From the NCBI GenBank assembly GCA_947455585.1, contig CANGOY010000046.1, positions 1 to 10,637 of the forward strand: 10,637 bases of DNA, given 5' to 3'. The notes under the pieces are model-generated. The model saw nothing but the letters and a program-made list of their open reading frames with translations, made no database searches and was not told where the DNA came from. The position numbers were made by a program, and so were the translations under genes. Of the stretch, positions 1 through 6,647 are shown one piece after another. Origin of the DNA: Comamonadaceae bacterium (lineage in GTDB: Bacteria; Pseudomonadota; Gammaproteobacteria; Burkholderiales; Burkholderiaceae_C). The number at the start of each line of letters is the position of its first letter. Positions within the stretch are counted from its first letter, which is position 1.

Positions 1-348
1 AAGCACATGCGCCGCGCCGGCTTGGACTACCACGAGTACGCACCTGTGCTGCACCACGCCGACTGGGCCACGTTTTTGAACGACGCCAAACCCGCCCCTG
101 CCCGCATGTTTGCCATGACCACCAAAGGCTCCAGCACCGCGCACGACACGGCCTTTCAGCCCGGCGATTGGTTTGTATTTGGGTCAGAGACCAGCGGTTT
201 GCCGGCGGACATCCGCGAAAGCTTCCCACTTAATCAGCGTCTGCGCCTGCCCATGCGCGCCGACCAGCGCAGCCTGAACCTGTCTAACTCGGTGGCTGTC
301 ATCACCTACGAGGCTTGGCGGCAAAACGGCTTTGTGGGCAAGGTCTAA
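1..348 (+). CDS. trmL: tRNA (cytidine(34)-2'-O)-methyltransferase TrmL, 5'-truncated by window edge
   Basis: This is the C-terminal part (about 115 residues) of a SPOUT-class methyltransferase. Family knowledge: TrmL uses S-adenosylmethionine to 2'-O-methylate the wobble nucleotide of the tRNA-Leu isoacceptors CAA and UAA in the cytoplasm. The reading frame is already open at base 1 (AAG CAC before the first ATG at 7). The segment RRAGLDYHEY at the start lies well inside family members, so the real start is upstream of the window. Visible family motifs are TTKGS, the glycine-rich FGSETSGLP segment, and LPMRADQRSLNLSN followed by VAVITYEAWRQ; the last two build the trefoil knot and the AdoMet pocket. 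The frame ends at a TAA at 346-348. The match in order and spacing to TrmL is very close. The closest alternative would be another small SpoU-type methyltransferase, which lacks the YEAWRQ ending. Confidence 0.93.
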   Translation, partial: KHMRRAGLDYHEYAPVLHHADWATFLNDAKPAPARMFAMTTKGSSTAHDTAFQPGDWFVFGSETSGLPADIRESFPLNQRLRLPMRADQRSLNLSNSVAVITYEAWRQNGFVGKV

Positions 349-367
349 AAAGGCAACCTAATCCGCG

Positions 368-381
368 TTGATTCAAGTCAA
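368..381. promoter_or_regulatory. FNR/ANR-like operator upstream of fpr
   Basis: TTGATTCAAGTCAA matches the FNR/ANR consensus TTGAT-N4-ATCAA at 9 of 10 defined positions; the variant GTCAA half-site is common in ANR-type boxes. Its centre is near 374.5. An AT-rich CATATA/TATAGC element at 406-413 could be a -10, which would put the box about 40-44 nt upstream of a start near 416-419, the class II activator spacing. The box lies between trmL and fpr, so fpr is the likely target. This is a pattern match only; a Crp/Fnr homologue with other specificity could bind it. Confidence 0.5.
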
Positions 382-423
382 GGCTTATGGCGTTCTGCAA
401 AGCACCATATAGCCCTAGGTTTT

Positions 424-449
424 AAGCCCTCGCCTACACTAGAGGGCTT
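424..449 (+). terminator. Hairpin between trmL and fpr, possible trmL terminator or fpr leader stem
   Basis: AAGCCCTC (424-431) and GAGGGCTT (442-449) are perfect reverse complements separated by 10 nt. The tail GATTTATATAGATTTATT is AT-rich but has no continuous T run, so this is a weak intrinsic terminator at best. If the fpr promoter lies upstream, near 405-415, the same stem would sit in the fpr 5' leader, 24 nt before the start codon. Confidence 0.4.
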
Positions 450-473
450 GATTTATATAGATTTATTCCTGTC

Positions 474-1250
474 ATGAGTGCATTCCTAGACGAAGAAGTT
501 TTGTCCGTCCACCATTGGACCGACCGCCTGTTCAGCTTCACCACCACACGCGACACCTCGCTGCGTTTCTCCAACGGCCACTTCACCATGATTGGCTTGC
601 GCGGCGAGAACGGCAAGCCCTTGTTGCGCGCATACAGCATCGTCAGCGCCAACTACGAAGAACACTTGGAGTTCTTGAGCATCAAGGTGCAAGACGGCCC
701 CCTCACCTCTAAGCTGCAACACATCAAAGTGGGCGACAAAATCGTGGTCGGCAAAAAGCCCACGGGCACCTTGTTGATTGACTATTTGCTGCCCGCCAAA
801 AACCTGTACCTCATCGGCACAGGCACAGGCTTGGCTCCTTTCTTAAGCATCGTGCGTGACCCTGAGACCTACGAACGGTTTGAAAAAGTCATCTTGGTGC
901 ACGGCGTGCGCGAAGTCAAAGAACTGGCCTACCACGACTACTTGACCGAAGAGCTGCCCAAGCACGAGTTCTTGGGCGAGATGGTCAGCGCGCAAATGCT
1001 GTACTACCCCACCGTCACACGCGAGCCCTACAAAAACCAAGGCCGCGTGACCGACTTGCTCACCTCGAACAAGCTCACCCAAGATTTGGGCTTGCCCAAC
1101 ATCGACCCAGCCAACGACCGCATCATGATTTGCGGCAGCCCTGAGCTGAACAAAGACATGCGTGCTTTGTTGGAAGAGCGCGGCTTCAAAGAAGGCTCCA
1201 CCACCACCCCCGGCGACTTCGTGGTGGAACGCGCCTTCGTTGAGCAGTAA
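474..1250 (+). CDS. fpr: Ferredoxin--NADP(+) reductase (subclass I bacterial FPR)
   Basis: The 258-residue FAD enzyme exchanges electrons between NADPH and ferredoxin or flavodoxin in the cytoplasm. It feeds Fe-S cluster work and oxidative-stress defence. The length and whole sequence closely follow the Azotobacter/Pseudomonas FPR. The FAD-binding RAYS is at residues 52-55, with GPLTSKLQ at 75-82 for the phosphates. The NADP domain has GTGTGLAPF at 115-123, VHGVR at 142-146, YYPTVTRE at 177-184 and CGSPEL at 220-225. The C-terminal AFVEQ (254-258) corresponds to the AFVEK tail that packs near the flavin in subclass I enzymes. The ATG at 474 begins MSAFLDEEVLSVHHW, which fits the family N-terminus, although no good Shine-Dalgarno is seen in TTATTCCTGTC. 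An FNR-like box lies about 100 nt upstream, and a DUF1841 gene starts 12 nt after the stop, suggesting cotranscription. The function is secure; the physiological partner is unknown. Confidence 0.95.
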   Translation: MSAFLDEEVLSVHHWTDRLFSFTTTRDTSLRFSNGHFTMIGLRGENGKPLLRAYSIVSANYEEHLEFLSIKVQDGPLTSKLQHIKVGDKIVVGKKPTGTLLIDYLLPAKNLYLIGTGTGLAPFLSIVRDPETYERFEKVILVHGVREVKELAYHDYLTEELPKHEFLGEMVSAQMLYYPTVTREPYKNQGRVTDLLTSNKLTQDLGLPNIDPANDRIMICGSPELNKDMRALLEERGFKEGSTTTPGDFVVERAFVEQ

Positions 1251-1262
1251 TCAAAGCCACTG

Positions 1263-1697
1263 ATGTTCGAACCCAGCCAAGCCGACGTAAGGCGCTTCTT
1301 CTGCTCGGTCTACGCCAAATGGCGTGACGGGCAACCCATGGACGCGCTGGAAACCTTGGCCAGCCAATGGGTGGCCGAGCACCCCGAATACCACGCCGAT
1401 TTCACAGACGTCGATGCAGCGCTTGAGCGCATGTACGAAGTGAAAGATGGCAAGACCAACCCCTTCTTGCATTTATCCATGCACCTGTCGGTGAGCGAGC
1501 AATGCTCGATTGACCAGCCGCGCGGTATTCGTCAAGCGGTGGAGTTGCTCACCGCCAAACGCGACTCGCTGCACGACGCGCACCACGAAACCATGGATGC
1601 GCTGGGCCAAATGATTTGGGAAAGTCAACGCAGCGGTCGCCCACCCGATGGCCACGCCTACATCGACGCCGTGCAACGACGCGCCACCAAAGACTAG
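1263..1697 (+). CDS. DUF1841 family protein
   Basis: This is a 144-residue soluble protein without signal peptide or membrane segment. It matches the DUF1841 family, which is largely proteobacterial and has no assigned biochemical function. Recognisable family features are the start MFEPSQADVRRFF, HPEYH near residues 39-43, the highly conserved NPFLHLSMHLSVSEQ near 65-79, SIDQPRGIR near 81-89, and the ending PPDGHAYIDAVQRR. The repeated histidines (HLSMHL, HDAHHE) could bind a metal, which is speculation. The ATG lies 12 nt after fpr and has no clear ribosome-binding site, so translation may be coupled to fpr. The length is normal for the family. I do not assign a function; family membership is the secure part. 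Confidence 0.88.
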   Translation: MFEPSQADVRRFFCSVYAKWRDGQPMDALETLASQWVAEHPEYHADFTDVDAALERMYEVKDGKTNPFLHLSMHLSVSEQCSIDQPRGIRQAVELLTAKRDSLHDAHHETMDALGQMIWESQRSGRPPDGHAYIDAVQRRATKD

Positions 1698-1732
1698 TGC
1701 GCAAGCGCATTAAGATCTCCAAAAATACAAAC

Positions 1733-1738
1733 AGGAGA
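1733..1738 (+). promoter_or_regulatory. Ribosome-binding site fixing the Bug receptor start
   Basis: AGGAGA lies seven nucleotides before the ATG at 1745, inside the leader ACAGGAGACAAACCATG. It selects this start over in-frame upstream codons that would extend the frame back to 1616, through the DUF1841 gene. Nearly the same leader precedes the doxX-like gene at 8931-8947. Confidence 0.75.
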
Positions 1739-1744
1739 CAAACC

Positions 1745-2737
1745 ATGCGCCACTTCTCGATCAAGTCCAACTTTCGCCGCACCTTGTGTGTAGGCTTTGC
1801 AGTCGCCACGCTCAGCGCCTTGGCCCTGCCCGCCGCGCAAGCACAAAGCTACCCCAACAAGCCCATCAAATTCGTCGTGCCGTTCAGCGCCGGCAGCGCC
1901 ACCGACAGCGTGGGCCGCATCGTGGCGCAAGCCATGAGCGAAGCATGGGGCCAGCCCATCACCATCGAAAACAAAGCGGGGGCCAACGGCATCTTGGGTG
2001 CTGAAGCCGTCAAAGCTGCGCCCGCCGATGGCTACACCTTCTTGGTCACCACCAGCACCACACAAGCGGCCAACGTCCACTTGTACCGCAAGCTGCCGTA
2101 CGACCCAGTCAAAGACTTCACCCCCATCGGCAAGATGGGCGAGACCGGCTTTATCTTGATGGTCAACAACGACTTCCCTGCCAAAGACATGAAAGAGTTT
2201 GTGGCCTACGCCAAAGCCAACCCAGGCAAGCTCGCGTTTGGTCATGGCTCATCGGGCTCGCTGGTGTCTGCCGCCATGCTCACAGAGTTGGCAGGTTTGC
2301 AAACCGTCAACGTGCCCTACAAAAGCATTCCCCCGGCCTTGACCGATTTGCTCGGTGGACAAATTCAATTTGCCTTTGCCGACACCGGCAACGCCGTGTC
2401 GCAAATGAACGGCGGTCGCATGCGTGGCCTCGGCGTGACCACCAAGAAACGCGCTGGCAAAGCCCCCAACGTGCCCCCCATTGGCGAAACCGTGAACGGC
2501 TACAACGTCAGCGCTTGGTTCGGCCTCATGGCGCCCGCAGGCATTCCCGTTGACGTGCAAAAGAAAGCGACCGCCACCTTGATGGCTGTGTTGGCCAAAC
2601 CAGAAATTCGCGAAAAAATTCAAAGCGTGGGCATTGACCTTGATGTGGAAGACTCAGCCACACTCGCCAAAACCATCGACGCCGAAATCAAAAAATGGGG
2701 CGGCTGGGTAAAGACGGCTGGCATCACGCCGGAATAA
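1745..2737 (+). CDS. Bug-family tripartite tricarboxylate transporter substrate-binding protein (TctC-like)
   Basis: This 330-residue periplasmic receptor belongs to the Bordetella uptake gene family. It captures carboxylates or related small solutes for a TctAB-type transporter, or acts as a sensor. Residues 1-33 are a Sec signal peptide: a basic start (RHFSIKSNFRR), a hydrophobic core (CVGFAVATLSALALPA) and a likely cleavage after AQA. The mature protein opens with the hallmark YPNKPIKFVVPFSAGSATD and continues with ENKAGANGILGAE and a stretch near APADGYTFL. NVPYKS, LLGGQIQFAFAD and WFGLMAPAGIP occur later in family order. The start is set by the AGGAGA at 1733-1738. The stop is 3 nt before the CoA-transferase ATG, so the two are probably cotranscribed. 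No TctA or TctB genes are present, as is usual for these orphan receptors. The substrate cannot be read from the sequence; the neighbouring CoA-transferase hints at an organic acid. Confidence 0.93.
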   Translation: MRHFSIKSNFRRTLCVGFAVATLSALALPAAQAQSYPNKPIKFVVPFSAGSATDSVGRIVAQAMSEAWGQPITIENKAGANGILGAEAVKAAPADGYTFLVTTSTTQAANVHLYRKLPYDPVKDFTPIGKMGETGFILMVNNDFPAKDMKEFVAYAKANPGKLAFGHGSSGSLVSAAMLTELAGLQTVNVPYKSIPPALTDLLGGQIQFAFADTGNAVSQMNGGRMRGLGVTTKKRAGKAPNVPPIGETVNGYNVSAWFGLMAPAGIPVDVQKKATATLMAVLAKPEIREKIQSVGIDLDVEDSATLAKTIDAEIKKWGGWVKTAGITPE

Positions 2738-2740
2738 ACC

Positions 2741-3925
2741 ATGAGCCACGCTGACAGCGCCCAAATCACATCATCATTGCAAGGCGCACTCGCAGGCCTG
2801 CGCGTCGTAGATTTGACGGGCGTGGTGCTGGGTCCCTACGCCACGCAAATTTTGGGCGACTACGGCGCAGACGTCATCAAGATTGAGCCGCCCAGCGGCG
2901 ACATCATGCGTCACGCAGGCCCCATGAAGCACCCGGGCATGGGCCACATCTTCATCAATGCCAACCGCAACAAACGCTCGGTCGTGTTGGATTTAAAACA
3001 GCCCGAACAACGCGAACAGCTGCTGGCCTTGTGCAAAACCGCCGATGTGCTGACCTACAACATTCGCCCCGCCTCTATGGCGCGTTTGGGTTTGTCGTAT
3101 GACACGCTGCACGCCATCAACCCGCGCTTGGTGGTGTGTGGCGCCTATGGCTACAGCGAAGGTGGCCCCTACTCGGACTGGCCTGCATACGACGACCTCA
3201 TTCAGGGCGCGGTGGGCATACCGTGGCTGATGACCCAAAGCGGCAGCCATGAACCCCGCTATGCGCCCACCACCTTTGCCGACCGCGTGACCGGGCTCAA
3301 CATGGTGCACGCTGTCATGGCCGCCATCATTGCGCGCTACCGCACGGGCGTGGGTCAGCATGTGGAGGTGCCCATGTTTGAGTGCCTGTTGCAGTTTGTA
3401 TTGGGCGAGCATTTGAGCGGCGAAACCTGGCAGCCGCCTATCGCTCCCATGGGCTACGCGCGCATGCTCTCTGCCAACCGCAAGCCCTACGCCACGCTAG
3501 ACGGCCATCTTTGCGCCCTCATGTACAACGACGCACATTGGCAGGCATTTGCAAACCTGATTGGCCAGCCCAATTTATTTCAAACCGATGCGCGCTTTGC
3601 CAGCCACGCCGCGCGCATGCAACACATCGATGCGCTGTATGCATTTGTGGGCGAACACATGCGCACACGCATCAGCGCCGACTGGATGAAAGACTTCACC
3701 GCACACGACATCCCCGTCATGCCCATGATGAAGCTCGACGATTTGCTGACCGACCCACACCTCGCCGCCACCCAAGGCTGGCTCGATGTGCAGCATCCGT
3801 TTGAAGGCCTGCTGCGTCAGCTACGCCCACCTGTGCGCATGAGCGGCACACCCACAGGTGTGTGGCGACCCGCGCCGCGTTTGGGTGAACACACCGAAGA
3901 AGTGCTGAACAGCCTCAACGCTTAG
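2741..3925 (+). CDS. CaiB/BaiF family (class III) CoA-transferase
   Basis: This 394-residue cytoplasmic enzyme moves CoA between carboxylic acids through an aspartyl-CoA intermediate. Family signatures run in order: LAGLRVVDLTGVVLGPY (18-33), LGDYGADVIKIEPPSGD (38-54), NANRNKRSVVLDLK (73-86), ADVLTYNIRP (101-110), LGLSYDTL, INPRLV, and GYSEGGPYSD (137-146). The nucleophile by alignment to formyl-CoA transferase Asp169 is Asp181 in TTFADRVTG. RTGVGQHVEVPMFE lies after it, and the C-terminal LGEHTEEVL (about residues 382-390) is typical. The length is normal. The ATG follows the Bug receptor stop by 3 nt with only a weak purine run, so translational coupling is likely. Pairing with a Bug receptor suggests CoA activation of an imported acid. 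Family members cover oxalate, carnitine, succinate, benzylsuccinate and others, so I do not name a substrate. Confidence 0.92.
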   Translation: MSHADSAQITSSLQGALAGLRVVDLTGVVLGPYATQILGDYGADVIKIEPPSGDIMRHAGPMKHPGMGHIFINANRNKRSVVLDLKQPEQREQLLALCKTADVLTYNIRPASMARLGLSYDTLHAINPRLVVCGAYGYSEGGPYSDWPAYDDLIQGAVGIPWLMTQSGSHEPRYAPTTFADRVTGLNMVHAVMAAIIARYRTGVGQHVEVPMFECLLQFVLGEHLSGETWQPPIAPMGYARMLSANRKPYATLDGHLCALMYNDAHWQAFANLIGQPNLFQTDARFASHAARMQHIDALYAFVGEHMRTRISADWMKDFTAHDIPVMPMMKLDDLLTDPHLAATQGWLDVQHPFEGLLRQLRPPVRMSGTPTGVWRPAPRLGEHTEEVLNSLNA

Positions 3926-3983
3926 CGCGTCCGACCAGACGCTAGGACAAGCGCGCACACAAGGGCAGCAACACAATGGAACG

Positions 3984-4847
3984 ATGATACGAATCGCCAT
4001 CTCCATCGCGCTCAACTACGACATAGACCCACCCGGCAGCGACTTCATCTTTAACATCCATGCGGCCATGACGCCGCAACAAACGCTGATACACGAGCAG
4101 CTCACGCTCAGTCAAAGCATCGACATTTCGATGCATGCCAATCCGACCAATCACAACCGAATCATGCGTTTCAGCGCCAACGCAGGCGCTTTGCAGGTGA
4201 ACTACCAGGCCACTGTTGAACTGCAACACGCCACCGCCACGCCAGCCCAAATTCAAGAAACGCCGGTGGCCAAGTTACCTTGGCATGCGCTGCCCTACCT
4301 CTACCCCAGCCGCTATTGCCAATCAGACCAGCTGCACGACATTGCCAACCAAGCCTTCGGCCATCTCAGTCACGGCTACCTGCGCGTGCAGGCCATACGC
4401 GACTGGGTGTTGAGTCGTGTCACATTTCACGCCAACACCTCCAACGAACACACCACCGCCCTTGACACCCTGCGCAGCGGCGTGGGTGTGTGTCGTGATT
4501 TTTCGCATTTGATGATTGCACTGTGCCGCGCACTCAATATTCCTGCACGCTTCGTCACGGGCATTGACTATGGCACAGACCCAGCGCTGGGCCCCACCGA
4601 CTTTCACGCTTACGTCGAGGTGTTCCTCGACGCACGCTGGTACATCTTTGACGCATCGGGCGTGGCCGTGCCCATGGGACTGCTGCGTTTGAGCACGGGT
4701 CGCGATGCCGCCGACACCGCCATTGCCACCATCTTTGGCAGCGTGCGCGGCGCGACGCCCATCATGTCGGTTCAAGCCGTCCCTGATGCATCGGGTGTTT
4801 TGCAAATACCGCAGCATGTGGCTTACGCGATATCAACCGACGCCTGA
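3984..4847 (+). CDS. Transglutaminase-like cysteine protease family protein
   Basis: The 287-residue protein has the bacterial transglutaminase-like fold, which usually hydrolyses peptide or isopeptide bonds rather than cross-linking. An N-terminal beta-rich region (about 1-95) resembles the Bact_transglu_N domain; it starts MIRIAISIALNYDIDPP and includes HEQLTL. The core triad is visible as Cys170 in GVCRDFSH, His208 in TDFHAY and Asp223 in YIFDAS. IPARFVTGIDYG (186-197) fits the family. No signal peptide or membrane helix is seen, so it is probably cytoplasmic. The ATG at 3984 has a poor ribosome-binding site but gives the N-terminus expected for the family. The gene stands 58 nt after the CoA-transferase and ends 13 nt from the convergent AraC gene. 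Such genes often sit beside alpha-E and circularly permuted ATP-grasp genes in peptide-synthesis clusters, but none is present here. The substrate is unknown. Confidence 0.87.
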   Translation: MIRIAISIALNYDIDPPGSDFIFNIHAAMTPQQTLIHEQLTLSQSIDISMHANPTNHNRIMRFSANAGALQVNYQATVELQHATATPAQIQETPVAKLPWHALPYLYPSRYCQSDQLHDIANQAFGHLSHGYLRVQAIRDWVLSRVTFHANTSNEHTTALDTLRSGVGVCRDFSHLMIALCRALNIPARFVTGIDYGTDPALGPTDFHAYVEVFLDARWYIFDASGVAVPMGLLRLSTGRDAADTAIATIFGSVRGATPIMSVQAVPDASGVLQIPQHVAYAISTDA

Positions 4848-4886
4848 ACAAGCCAAGTGCCTAAACCGCGTGGCACACGCGTCGGT
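4836..4886. repeat. Nested inverted repeat across the convergent gene ends
   Basis: ACCGACGC (4836-4843) is the perfect reverse complement of GCGTCGGT (4879-4886). Inside the 35-nt loop, GTGCC (4857-4861) pairs with GGCAC (4872-4876). The structure covers the stop codons of the transglutaminase-like gene and of the AraC-family gene and the 13 nt between them. It could act as a shared bidirectional transcription barrier, although neither strand has a T tract after the stem. Part of it encodes the last residues of both proteins. Confidence 0.4.
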
Positions 4887-5700
4887 AAGTGGTTGGCGTC
4901 ACACCCCGATGGTCTCTGAAGAAGCGTGAAAAATTTCCAGGCGTCGAGAAACCCAACTCCATTGCCATCGACGTCATGTTTTCTTCGCGTGCGTTCAAGC
5001 GTGTCAGCGCTTCTTCCAAGCGTATGGCATTCCAAAACACCAAGGGCGATGTGCCCAACTGGTCATGGAACAACTCAAAAAATCGGCTGCGAGACAAGCC
5101 CACCACCTCGGCCACCTCTTCAGCCACCTTGGGGCTGCCCAAGTTGTCTTTCATGTGTGAGATGGCGACGCGCAAACGGTAGTCAATCAAACGTCGGCGC
5201 GCGGGCATGGCCGAAAGTTGTGCAGGGGTTGTGGCTGCGGCAATGGTTTTAAACAGCAAACTGGCCACGTCAGTCTGGATGCATGAAGACGTCTCGCGTG
5301 TGGGCGACACCAAGCGCTCCAAAAGTTGCGAACACATCCCCCGCACATCCGGCGTGATGTGAATGCAGGGCTGCGGCAACACCATCGCGTTGGCAAGCTC
5401 TCGACATTGCGCGTCGAGCCATGCGTCATGAAGATAGAGGTTCAAAAACACAGCCGGCTTCTGTGCATCATTCAATCGCAAGTCATGCGAAGCGTGGCTG
5501 TTCACCCCTAGAGCCACCTCAGGCCCAAGCTTCACCAAGTGTGGGCCCACAGACGAATGCGCCGTACCGCCCCCTAGCCAAAAAGAAAAGTGGGTGTAAG
5601 GGTGCGCATGCATTACCAAATCATGGTTGTGCTTCACCACCTCTATGCGACCGTAATCGCCCTCATTCACCGCAAAAAAATCAACCATATTCACCCCCAT
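4861..5700 (-). CDS. AraC/XylS-family transcriptional regulator
   Basis: This is a 279-residue DNA-binding regulator. The N-terminal half (about 1-90) looks like an AraC-type cupin sensor, with HNHDLVMHAHPYTHFSFWLGG, where the histidine pattern and FWLGG are typical of the effector-binding barrel. The C-terminal AraC domain (about 175-275) carries two helix-turn-helix units: AEEVAEVVGLSRSRFFELF near 193-211, and SMAMELGFSTPGNFSRFF near 244-261. It ends in the conserved GVTPTTYRR. The effector is unknown. The start is ambiguous: the ATG at 5698-5700 has GAGG only two bases away, while the fourth codon after it is another ATG (5686-5688) with a G-rich GGGGGTG before it. The gene is 70 nt downstream of the Crp-like regulator on the same strand, so the two may be cotranscribed. 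It converges on the transglutaminase-like gene. Targets cannot be assigned from the sequence. Confidence 0.9.
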   Translation of the reverse strand: MGVNMVDFFAVNEGDYGRIEVVKHNHDLVMHAHPYTHFSFWLGGGTAHSSVGPHLVKLGPEVALGVNSHASHDLRLNDAQKPAVFLNLYLHDAWLDAQCRELANAMVLPQPCIHITPDVRGMCSQLLERLVSPTRETSSCIQTDVASLLFKTIAAATTPAQLSAMPARRRLIDYRLRVAISHMKDNLGSPKVAEEVAEVVGLSRSRFFELFHDQLGTSPLVFWNAIRLEEALTRLNAREENMTSMAMELGFSTPGNFSRFFRDHRGVTPTTYRRVCHAV

Positions 5701-5770
5701 GGCCTCAATGTGGCAGGTTTGATTCAGAGGTTCTGTGCGCTACAGCGCTTTGCGTCAAATAAGTAAAACC

Positions 5771-6454
5771 TTAGGCAGTTGTATGTGCCAGCGCTTCGAG
5801 GGCCGGCACATTGAGCAGGGCAATGCGACCACGGCTGTAGCTGATGTAGCGCTTGAGCTTCATCTCATGCGCTGCAATTGAAATGCTGGCTCGACGCACG
5901 CCCAACATCATTGCAATTTGCGCATGCGTGAGCACCAATGGGTCAGGTGCACAGCGTTCAGCACTGAATAGCAGCCAATGGGCCAATCGAACTTTGATGT
6001 CTTGCGTGTGAGGCCTTGTGGCCAATACGGCCATGCTGTCAAACAGTGTCCACAGGTAGCGGGAAAACTGCATCAACAGCGTGCGCCGACGGTTGACCAA
6101 ACGCTGCGCCATCACACCATCGACCGCATAAGCTTGGCCCGCCGATTGAACCACCATCTTCACATTGCCCGCCCCAAAGCCCAGTGCTGCCTGTAAACCA
6201 GCAGCACCTTCAGCGCCTACCAAGCCTACAGCCATACCAACGGACGCACCCTTGCCTTGGTGCCCCACAAACAAAGCGATGACCCCACAGACAGGGAAAT
6301 AGATACGCGAACTCGTCGCATTTGACGAAGAAAGCACGTCCCCTACATTGAGCACCACCATCGTTGCACGTCGCAACAACAGCGCTTGATCCGCAGGGGC
6401 GAGCTGCGCGATCAAGCCATTTGACAAAGCATACACAGGGGTTCCAATTTTCAA
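5771..6454 (-). CDS. Crp/Fnr-superfamily transcriptional regulator
   Basis: The protein is up to 227 residues long. The N-terminal part (about 14-125) is a cyclic-nucleotide-binding-like barrel with RIYFPVCGVIALFV (50-63), VGLVGAEGAAGL (76-87) and VVQSAGQAYAVDG (101-113). The C-terminal winged helix includes LTHAQIAMMLGVRRASISIAA (175-195) and the wing YISYSRGRIALLN (203-215). This architecture resembles the many Crp-like regulators of Burkholderiales with an HTH_Crp_2 domain. It has only two cysteines (56 and 168), so it cannot bind a canonical FNR [4Fe-4S] cluster. The PEGELGE-type phosphate-binding motif of cAMP-binding CRP is not evident, so the ligand is unknown. The frame opens at a TTG (6452-6454) with an in-frame stop two codons upstream. 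Alternatives are the GTG at 6434-6436 or later TTG codons, and none has a convincing ribosome-binding site, so the start is uncertain by 6-14 residues. Confidence 0.87.
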   Translation of the reverse strand: MKIGTPVYALSNGLIAQLAPADQALLLRRATMVVLNVGDVLSSSNATSSRIYFPVCGVIALFVGHQGKGASVGMAVGLVGAEGAAGLQAALGFGAGNVKMVVQSAGQAYAVDGVMAQRLVNRRRTLLMQFSRYLWTLFDSMAVLATRPHTQDIKVRLAHWLLFSAERCAPDPLVLTHAQIAMMLGVRRASISIAAHEMKLKRYISYSRGRIALLNVPALEALAHTTA

Positions 6455-6490
6455 TTTTTACAGGTAAAAGGGGCTGCATAAAGTGTAGGG

Positions 6491-6504
6491 AATTCAAGCG
6501 AATT
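6491..6504. promoter_or_regulatory. Short inverted repeat in the divergent regulator/moxR region, possible operator
   Basis: AATTC (6491-6495) and GAATT (6500-6504) form a perfect 5+5 inverted repeat with a 4-nt spacer. It lies 37 nt upstream of the Crp-like gene's TTG, in the 193-nt divergent intergenic region 6455-6647. A weak minus-strand TACACT -10-like hexamer overlaps its flank. Such a short palindrome can occur by chance. No convincing sigma-70 promoter for the moxR-type gene was found in the rest of this region. Confidence 0.25.
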
Positions 6505-6647
6505 TTCACTATGTTCGACCTCGTACCTAGCAGTGCACACAGGCTACTTTCATTGGCATTTGTCATCTGTACGACAGCGCACCCATGGGTTTCTTTTAAA
6601 CTGATTTACCTGCGTTAGCATCACACCAAACAACGACGGAACGACCC

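Noticed and set aside
1616..1744. In-frame N-terminal extension of the Bug receptor from an ATG at 1616
   Set aside because: It would overlap the DUF1841 gene and place an arginine-rich stretch before a perfect signal peptide. The AGGAGA at 1733-1738 supports the start at 1745.
1694..2245. Long open frame (183 codons) on the minus strand inside the Bug receptor gene
   Set aside because: It is antisense to a clearly conserved secreted protein, has no recognisable domain, and its openness follows from the strong third-position GC bias of the sense gene.
5730..5758. TTGACG on the minus strand as a promoter for the AraC-family gene
   Set aside because: The hexamer at 17-nt spacing, CAGAAC, is a poor -10, so I do not list it as a feature.
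6364..6618. 84-codon + strand frame in the divergent intergenic region
   Set aside because: It starts inside the Crp-like gene on the opposite strand, has no recognisable domain, and lacks typical codon bias in its second half.
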